A DNA stretch of 64,000 bases, taken from NCBI GenBank assembly GCA_023429995.1, contig JAEZCE010000001.1, positions 6,641 through 70,640 of the forward strand, given 5' to 3'. The translations under genes were made by a program, and so were the position numbers. The DNA is from Bacillota bacterium. Lineage in GTDB: Bacteria > Bacillota > UBA4882 > UBA8346. Below, piece after piece: positions 59,101 through 64,000 of the stretch. How positions within the stretch are numbered: the stretch's first letter is position 1; each line of letters begins with the position of its first letter. The notes under the pieces were generated by a model. The model saw only the letters and a list, made by a program, of their open reading frames with translations. It was not told where the DNA came from and ran no database searches.

Positions 59101-59142
59101 TCGATGAATGCTTTGTAAAGAACTACATTCGCCTGTGATCTT

Positions 59143-59637
59143 TTATTTATCCCCTTTTTTGGGTGTGCGTAACATGGCGATTTGTCCGGTGCGGACAATT
59201 TCACGGATTCCATAAGGCCGTAACAGGGCAATCAAAGCCTCTATCTTTTCAATTCCGCCGGTAATCTCGATCACAACCGCCCGGCTGCTGACATCCACAA
59301 CCTTAGCCCGGAAAATATCGACGATCTGCAATATTTCAGCCCGGTTCTGGGACCCGGCGTTGACTTTAATCAGGGCCAATTCCCGTTCCACCGCTTCCTT
59401 GACCGGGATATCGTTTACCTTGACGACATCGACCAGTTTATAAAGCTGCTTCTCAATTTGTTCGACAACCTGGTCCTCCGCGGTATCGACCACGATAATC
59501 ATTCGCGATTGTTGCGGCTCTTCGGAATGGCCCACGGCGATACTTTCGATATTATAACCCCGGCGGCTGAAAAGGCCGGCCACTCTGGCCATCACCCCGG
59601 AACGATCCATTACCAAGGCAGATATAATATGGCGCAT
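59143..59637 (-). CDS. ilvH: Acetolactate synthase small regulatory subunit
   Basis: A 164-aa regulatory subunit. The N-terminal ACT domain (SALVMDRSGVMARVAGLFSR then RGYNIESIAVGHSE) binds valine for feedback inhibition in the family. The C-terminal domain has AEILQIVDIFRAKVVDVSSR and RPYGIREIVRTGQIAMLR. It abuts ilvB with a one-base overlap, so subunit synthesis is coupled. Confidence 0.95.
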   Translation of the reverse strand: MRHIISALVMDRSGVMARVAGLFSRRGYNIESIAVGHSEEPQQSRMIIVVDTAEDQVVEQIEKQLYKLVDVVKVNDIPVKEAVERELALIKVNAGSQNRAEILQIVDIFRAKVVDVSSRAVVIEITGGIEKIEALIALLRPYGIREIVRTGQIAMLRTPKKGDK

Positions 59638-61304
59638 CAGCTATTCACCCCCATCATTTTGTTAATGGAGCCCCCGGCCGGGACCATCGGCAATACATTT
59701 TCTTCCCGGTCCACCTGGCAATCGATGATGACCGGCCCGGGAGTGGCAAACCCCTCCGTTAAGACATCCTTCAAATCTTTGCTTTCTGTGACCCGAAATC
59801 CCTTGGCGCCATAGGCCTCGGCTATTTTCACGAAATCGGGATTGGATTCAAGGACTGTCGCGGAGTACCGTTTATGAAAGAAAAACTCCTGCCACTGGCG
59901 AACCATCCCCAAATAAAAGTTATTCAAAATAACGACCTTCACCGGAATCTGGTGAGCCACGGCGGTGCCCAACTCCTGAATATTCATTTGAAAACTGCCG
60001 TCACCCGCGATATCAATCACCAGCCGGTCCGGGTTTCCGACCTGCGCTCCAATGGCCGCGGGGAAACCGAAGCCCATGGTGCCCAGTCCTCCGGAAGTAA
60101 TGAAAGAACGGGGCCTGGTAAATTGGTAGTAATGGGCGGCCCACATCTGGTGCTGGCCGACCTCCGTGCAAATAATGGCTTCCCCCTTGGTGATTTTACT
60201 AATTTCTTCAATGACTTGCTGGGGTTTTAACCCCTTGGGCTCATATCGCAGCGGGTAATCTTTTCGCCAGCCGGAAATGCGTTCGAGCCACTCCGGATGA
60301 CGGGTCTCCGAACACCGCTCCAGCAACATTTCCAAGACCAGTTTCACATCCCCCACGATGGGAATGGCGCAGCCGATATTTTTGCCGATCTCCGCCGGAT
60401 CAATATCAATATGAATAATTTGAGCTTGAGGCGCAAAAGTCTCCAGGTTTCCGGTAACCCGGTCGTCAAAACGGGCCCCGATGGCAAAAAGCAAGTCGCA
60501 TTCACTCACCGCAAAGTTGGCGGCGGCCGTACCATGCATGCCTAACATCCCCAGATTTAAGCGGTGGATACTTGGGAAAGCGCTCATGCCCATTAAGGTG
60601 GTTGTAACCGGCGCTTCCAAAAGTTCCGCTATTTTTAGCAACTCCTGATGGGCTCCGGCGGTAACCGCGCCGCCTCCAACATATAACAAAGGCCTTTTGG
60701 CATTTTGAAGCGCTTCCGTTGCATCCTTCACTTGCCTGGCATTCCCGATATAGTTCGGCTTATATCCCGGCAAATCGATTGTCTCCGGATATTCCGGATT
60801 TTCTTTTACGGTTTGCAAATCTTTGGGTAAATCGATCAAAACCGGGCCGGGACGTCCGGTCCGGGCAATATGAAAAGCTTCTTTCACAATTCTCGGTAAA
60901 TCTTTGATATCCCGAACCAAATAATTGTGTTTGGTAATCGGAAGCGTGATCCCGGTAATATCGGCCTCTTGAAAGGAATCCCCACCGATCAGGGAAGTCG
61001 GCACCTGCCCCGTGATGGCGACCATCGGCACCGAATCCATATAGGCATTGGCAATTCCGGTCACCAGATTCGTCGCTCCCGGTCCCGATGTGGCCAGGCA
61101 TACTCCGACTTTTCCGGTGCTTCGGGCATAACCGTCCGCTGCATGAGCGGCGCCCTGTTCATGGCGTACCAGTATATTCCGAATTTTAGAATCATACAAC
61201 GCATCATAAAGGGGTATCACCTGTCCGCCCGGATAACCGAAGATCACATCGACACCCTCTCTTTGTAAACACTCCAACAGGATTTCCGCTCCCGATATTT
61301 TCAT
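59637..61304 (-). CDS. ilvB: Acetolactate synthase large catalytic subunit
   Basis: A 555-aa thiamine-diphosphate enzyme joining two pyruvates (or pyruvate and 2-oxobutyrate) for valine, leucine and isoleucine synthesis. The N-terminal pyrimidine-binding domain has the catalytic Glu in LVRHEQGAAHAADGYARSTG. The central FAD-binding domain holds LLFAIGARFDDRVTGNLETF. The C-terminal ThDP/Mg domain has DIAGDGSFQMNIQELGTAVA and NNFYLGMVRQWQEFFF. A sigma-A-like promoter lies 40-70 nt upstream, with an operator-like dyad in its spacer. Confidence 0.96.
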   Translation of the reverse strand: MKISGAEILLECLQREGVDVIFGYPGGQVIPLYDALYDSKIRNILVRHEQGAAHAADGYARSTGKVGVCLATSGPGATNLVTGIANAYMDSVPMVAITGQVPTSLIGGDSFQEADITGITLPITKHNYLVRDIKDLPRIVKEAFHIARTGRPGPVLIDLPKDLQTVKENPEYPETIDLPGYKPNYIGNARQVKDATEALQNAKRPLLYVGGGAVTAGAHQELLKIAELLEAPVTTTLMGMSAFPSIHRLNLGMLGMHGTAAANFAVSECDLLFAIGARFDDRVTGNLETFAPQAQIIHIDIDPAEIGKNIGCAIPIVGDVKLVLEMLLERCSETRHPEWLERISGWRKDYPLRYEPKGLKPQQVIEEISKITKGEAIICTEVGQHQMWAAHYYQFTRPRSFITSGGLGTMGFGFPAAIGAQVGNPDRLVIDIAGDGSFQMNIQELGTAVAHQIPVKVVILNNFYLGMVRQWQEFFFHKRYSATVLESNPDFVKIAEAYGAKGFRVTESKDLKDVLTEGFATPGPVIIDCQVDREENVLPMVPAGGSINKMMGVNS

Positions 61305-61343
61305 TTTTCATCCTCCGGATTCCAAATTGAATATTTATCTTCT

Positions 61344-61372
61344 ATAATAATGCCAGACATATTAATTGTCAA
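61344..61372 (-). promoter_or_regulatory. ilvB promoter
   Basis: On the minus strand -35 TTGACA (61372-61367), a 17-nt spacer and -10 TATTAT (61349-61344). The transcript would start about 30 nt before ilvB. Confidence 0.72.
61350..61360. promoter_or_regulatory. Operator-like dyad in the ilvB promoter
   Basis: ATGCCAGACAT, next to the -10, differs by one base from ATGTCTGACAT or its complement upstream of ilvD (63382-63392). The regulator is unknown. Confidence 0.5.
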
Positions 61373-61506
61373 TATTTAATTATAAATTTTGTAACACTCG
61401 TCAATAAACAATTTAAGCGATTCCAATCAAGGAAACCATTTATCAACGAGTGTTTTATTTAATGAAGTTCCACAATCTCTTGCTATTATTCCATTAATAA
61501 ATTTCA

Positions 61507-61533
61507 GGCCGTCTCTTTTGAAAAGAGACGGCC
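61507..61533 (-). terminator. Strong hairpin after ilvD
   Basis: Thirteen complementary bases on each side (GGCCGTCTCTTTT and its complement) lie 110 nt after the ilvD stop. Only a weak T tract follows (TGAAATTTATT), so termination may be partial. The 61373-61643 interval holds no gene or T-box signature. Confidence 0.6.
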
Positions 61534-61643
61534 CCGCATTCCTAAAACTTCTACTTTTCGTCCCAAGCCATTCCCTATTGTGGAATCTTACTCCAATAGG
61601 TTCTTGGTCCTGCAAACCCCGGTCTGTTCTTGTTGAGCCCGGT

Positions 61644-63302
61644 CTACTTAATCACTGCCCCGGTGTTCGCCGAGGTTACCATACGGCTATAACGGCTTAA
61701 ATAACCGGTCTTTACCCGGGGTTCCGGTTGTTTCCAACCCGCTTTACGTTTGGCCAGTTCCTCCTCACTGACCAGCAGATCGATCTTCCGATTGGGAATG
61801 TCGATTTTAATGATGTCTCCTTCCCGCACCAGAGCAATCGGTCCCCCTTCCATGGCTTCCGGCGATATATGCCCGATGGAGGCGCCCCGTGACGCCCCCG
61901 AGAAACGCCCGTCGGTTAATAGCGCAACTTCTTTATCCAGGCCCATTCCGGCAATGGATGAAGTCGGCCCCAGCATTTCCCGCATCCCCGGTCCGCCTTT
62001 CGGTCCCTCATACCGGATGACCACAATATCTCCGGCCACGATTTTGCCGTCCCGAATCGCCTGGATCGCTTGCTCTTCCCCATCAAAAACCCGGGCCGGA
62101 CCCTGATGTTGCATCATCTCCGGGGCTACCGCCGACTGTTTGACCACGCAACCGTCGGGAGCAAGATTTCCCCATAAAATAGCCAGTCCCCCTTCGCTAT
62201 GGTAAGCCTGGTCGATGGTTTTGATCACCTCAGGCCGCTTAACCCTGGCGCCGGCAATATTTTCTCCGGTCGTTTGACCGGTTACCGTTTTTGTTTCTTT
62301 GTTGATTAACCCTTTTTCGCTAAGGACTCTCATCACAGCCGGGATACCTCCGGCTTCATGCAAATCTTGAATATGATGAATCCCGCCGGGCCTTAAATAA
62401 GCAAGATGAGGGGTCTTGCGGCCCACTTCGTTGACCCATTCCAGACTTAATGAAATCCCCACTTCGTGTGCAATTGCCGGTAAATGCAGGACGGTGTTGG
62501 TGGAGCCTCCAATCGCCATGTCCACCGTAAAGGCATTGGTAAAAGCTTCTTCGGTCATGATATCCCTTGGACGGAGATCGTTTTTGACCAGGTCCATAAT
62601 TTTCATCCCGGCGTTTTTAGCCAAGCGCACCCGGCCGGCATCCACCGCCGGAATTGTGCCGTTTCCCGGCAATCCCATTCCCAATACTTCCACCATGCAG
62701 TTCATGGTATTGGCGGTAAACATTCCGGAACAGGAGCCGCAACCCGGACAGGCAGCTTCCTCCAGTTCTTTCAGGTCCTCTTCCGTCATTTTCCCGGCAG
62801 ATACGGCGCCGACACCTTCAAACAAATGGTTCAGGTCGACCCGCTCACCGCGGAAATTGCCGGCCAACATTGGACCGCCGCTTATGACGATGCTCGGCAA
62901 GTTTAACCGCCCGGCCGCCATCAACATCCCCGGTATGATTTTATCGCAGTTGGGGACCAAAACCAGCCCGTCAAAACAGTGCGCCATCACCATACTCTCG
63001 ATGGAATCGGCGATTAATTCCCGGCTGGCCAGGGAATATTTCATTCCTTCATGACCCATGGTAATGCCGTCACAAACGCCGATCACCCCAAATTCAATCG
63101 GAGTGCCGCCTGCCATCCTCACTCCCGCCTTAACGGCTTCCACAATCGTATCCAAATGAATATGACCCGGTATGATTTCATTGGCTGAATTGGCTATCGC
63201 AATTAACGGTCTTGTCAATTCCTCATCGGTATACCCCATTGCCTTGAACAAAGCGCGGTGGGGGGCCCGTTCGAATCCCTGCAAAACTCCTTCACTTCTC
63301 AA
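61644..63302 (-). CDS. ilvD: Dihydroxy-acid dehydratase
   Basis: A 552-aa Fe-S dehydratase, the third enzyme of branched-chain amino-acid synthesis. Cluster cysteines are seen in VLVPNCDKIIPGML, AACPGCGSCSGMFTANTMNC and the first-domain GVCDGITMGHEGMKYSL. The C-terminal RFSGASRGASIGHISPEA is conserved. It is transcribed before ilvB but separated from it by 340 nt with its own hairpin and the ilvB promoter, so ilvD and ilvBH are probably two units with a common regulator. Confidence 0.96.
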   Translation of the reverse strand: MRSEGVLQGFERAPHRALFKAMGYTDEELTRPLIAIANSANEIIPGHIHLDTIVEAVKAGVRMAGGTPIEFGVIGVCDGITMGHEGMKYSLASRELIADSIESMVMAHCFDGLVLVPNCDKIIPGMLMAAGRLNLPSIVISGGPMLAGNFRGERVDLNHLFEGVGAVSAGKMTEEDLKELEEAACPGCGSCSGMFTANTMNCMVEVLGMGLPGNGTIPAVDAGRVRLAKNAGMKIMDLVKNDLRPRDIMTEEAFTNAFTVDMAIGGSTNTVLHLPAIAHEVGISLSLEWVNEVGRKTPHLAYLRPGGIHHIQDLHEAGGIPAVMRVLSEKGLINKETKTVTGQTTGENIAGARVKRPEVIKTIDQAYHSEGGLAILWGNLAPDGCVVKQSAVAPEMMQHQGPARVFDGEEQAIQAIRDGKIVAGDIVVIRYEGPKGGPGMREMLGPTSSIAGMGLDKEVALLTDGRFSGASRGASIGHISPEAMEGGPIALVREGDIIKIDIPNRKIDLLVSEEELAKRKAGWKQPEPRVKTGYLSRYSRMVTSANTGAVIK

Positions 63303-63381
63303 ATCGTTCCACCTCCATTTTCGATTCTTTATTCGCTTATCACCTCAAGTTTCCTGCCACTGACATCTTATCTTTTAAAAA

Positions 63382-63392
63382 ATGTCTGACAT
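63382..63392. promoter_or_regulatory. Operator-like palindrome before ilvD
   Basis: ATGTCTGACAT is a perfect odd palindrome (ATGTC / GACAT) 80 nt upstream of the ilvD start, shared with the ilvB promoter with one change. Confidence 0.5.
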
Positions 63393-63422
63393 ATTGAACC
63401 CTGATCTTCTTCCAAGACATCA

Positions 63423-63458
63423 TATAAAAGCTGTTGGTGATGACCAACAGCTTTTATA
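63423..63458. terminator. Bidirectional terminator upstream of ilvD
   Basis: A 15-bp stem TATAAAAGCTGTTGG and its complement around TGATGA has A and T runs on both sides. Confidence 0.75.
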
Positions 63459-63529
63459 ACACATTAAGCTTCGAATCTTTCATAATTATTTACATGGTTA
63501 TAAAGATAAATCAGCAATTAATAGAGACG

Positions 63530-63722
63530 TTGCCGAAATGAGCGAGTGCGGCGTGATGAGCGGCGTATAGCGTCGTCAGTTGGTCGCTCCAGTCCTTCGC
63601 GTCCTGTGGACGCGCGCGTACATATTAAGTACGCTTCCGGTCTTCACTTCCCGCCTTCCTAGCTCTGCTTGCTCCTGACGCCGCAAGTATACTCAACGAA
63701 GTTGGCTCTCTCATTTCGGCAA
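63530..63722. repeat. MITE-like inverted-repeat element
   Basis: Seventeen-base terminal inverted repeats (TTGCCGAAATGAGCGAG and its complement with one mismatch) enclose 160 nt. A further inner pair (TGCGGCGT / ACGCCGCA) and inner hairpins (GCGTCC/GGACGC, GCGTAC/GTACGC) are present. There is no coding frame. Confidence 0.6.
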
Positions 63723-64000
63723 GCTTTATCCCGGCGCGCCGCTGTAAAAGCGCCGGATGACGTGCTTTTTGGCTAAAGTAGGCCACTTGGATTTACTAGA
63801 ACGATTTTTGTATCTCTTTGTAAATTTGTATCGACTCTAAAATAATGCTGGTTACCCGAGTTTCGGCGCTATGCCCAGATGCGCCGAGATGGACCTTGCC
63901 GGTTTGGTTGGGTCAACTTCCTTGAATAAACTTGCGGCGTCAAAAGCAAGCAGTACTAGGAACGATTGAACGAGAACCGGAGGTGTACGCGCCTTCTTCG
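63723..64000. other. Non-coding end of window
   Basis: No supported gene. One hairpin (TCGGCGC / GCGCCGA, about 63865-63889) without a T tract is the only structure noticed. Confidence 0.4.

Noticed and set aside
58701..59231. A 176-codon minus-strand frame rich in KDxF heptads
   Set aside because: It follows the period of the degenerate repeat and crosses the ilv terminator and the end of ilvH; it is unlikely to be a gene.
63303..64000. T-box or attenuator before ilvD
   Set aside because: No T-box core or tRNA-pairing bulge was seen; the visible hairpins are a symmetric terminator and a MITE-like element.

Overview
The window looks like a chromosomal segment of an endospore-forming Bacillota with an outer membrane. 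Sporulation markers are SpoVT (42187-42744) and two Spo0E-like phosphatases (16408-16602, 41744-41953). Outer-membrane markers are three signal-peptide beta-barrel proteins ending in Phe, two TolC proteins with tripartite RND pumps, and a Pal-like OmpA lipoprotein. A solute-binding protein with a cleavable signal peptide but no lipobox also fits a periplasm. Firmicute-type RNA and operon logic (a glmS ribozyme, cdaA next to glmM) agrees. A Limnochordia/Hydrogenispora-like lineage is my inference, not proven.

Layout. 1-6 kb: an msm-like sugar operon (AraC regulator, binding protein, two permeases, sucrose-phosphorylase-type GH13). 6-8.7 kb: WYL regulator, tandem SnoaL protein and ferredoxin-nitroreductase. 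8.8-10.7 kb: RpiR regulator divergent from deoC with a clear shared operator. 11-13.5 kb: 21-bp degenerate repeats, then a MarR-SDR-ATC-hydrolase-like cluster with MarR operators. 13.8-21.1 kb: an AT-rich island of nucleotide-metabolism genes. It holds a DcdV/AvcD-type anti-phage deoxycytidine-nucleotide deaminase split by a frameshift, a 57-aa downstream ORF, an XRE repressor, an HD-phosphohydrolase/CYTH fusion, a divergent second HD phosphohydrolase and a small winged-helix-like protein. This is the best candidate for an undescribed system: nucleotide-depletion immunity in which a dNTPase may be fused to a triphosphatase. 21.4-28.1 kb: a MATE remnant, then TolC-RND-adaptor with its TetR regulator and three operator copies. 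28.5-29.8 kb: ArsR-EFR1 flavodoxin/ferredoxin.

29.9-37.5 kb: the cell-wall precursor and c-di-AMP block hpt, cdaA, flavoprotein, glmM, glmS ribozyme, glmS; cdaR is absent. 37.5-44.4 kb: repeats, a deleted IS200/IS605 element, three porin-like genes sharing a leader element, Spo0E and SpoVT. 44.4-48.8 kb: an ankyrin-OmpA lipoprotein, a histidine kinase/OmpR regulator pair and a small secreted protein; the two envelope genes have near-duplicate promoters flanking the two-component system. 49-51 kb: ArsR with an MBL hydrolase and a CGGC protein. 51.2-57.5 kb: a Cus-type heavy-metal efflux operon plus a translationally coupled periplasmic protein. 57.6-59 kb: a two-component remnant, dispersed repeats and the second 21-bp array. 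59.1-63.3 kb: ilvD, ilvB, ilvH with shared operator-like palindromes. The last 0.6 kb is non-coding and holds a MITE-like inverted-repeat element.

Starts were chosen from visible Shine-Dalgarno sequences. No tRNA, rRNA, CRISPR array or replication origin was recognised. All functions are inferred from sequence alone.
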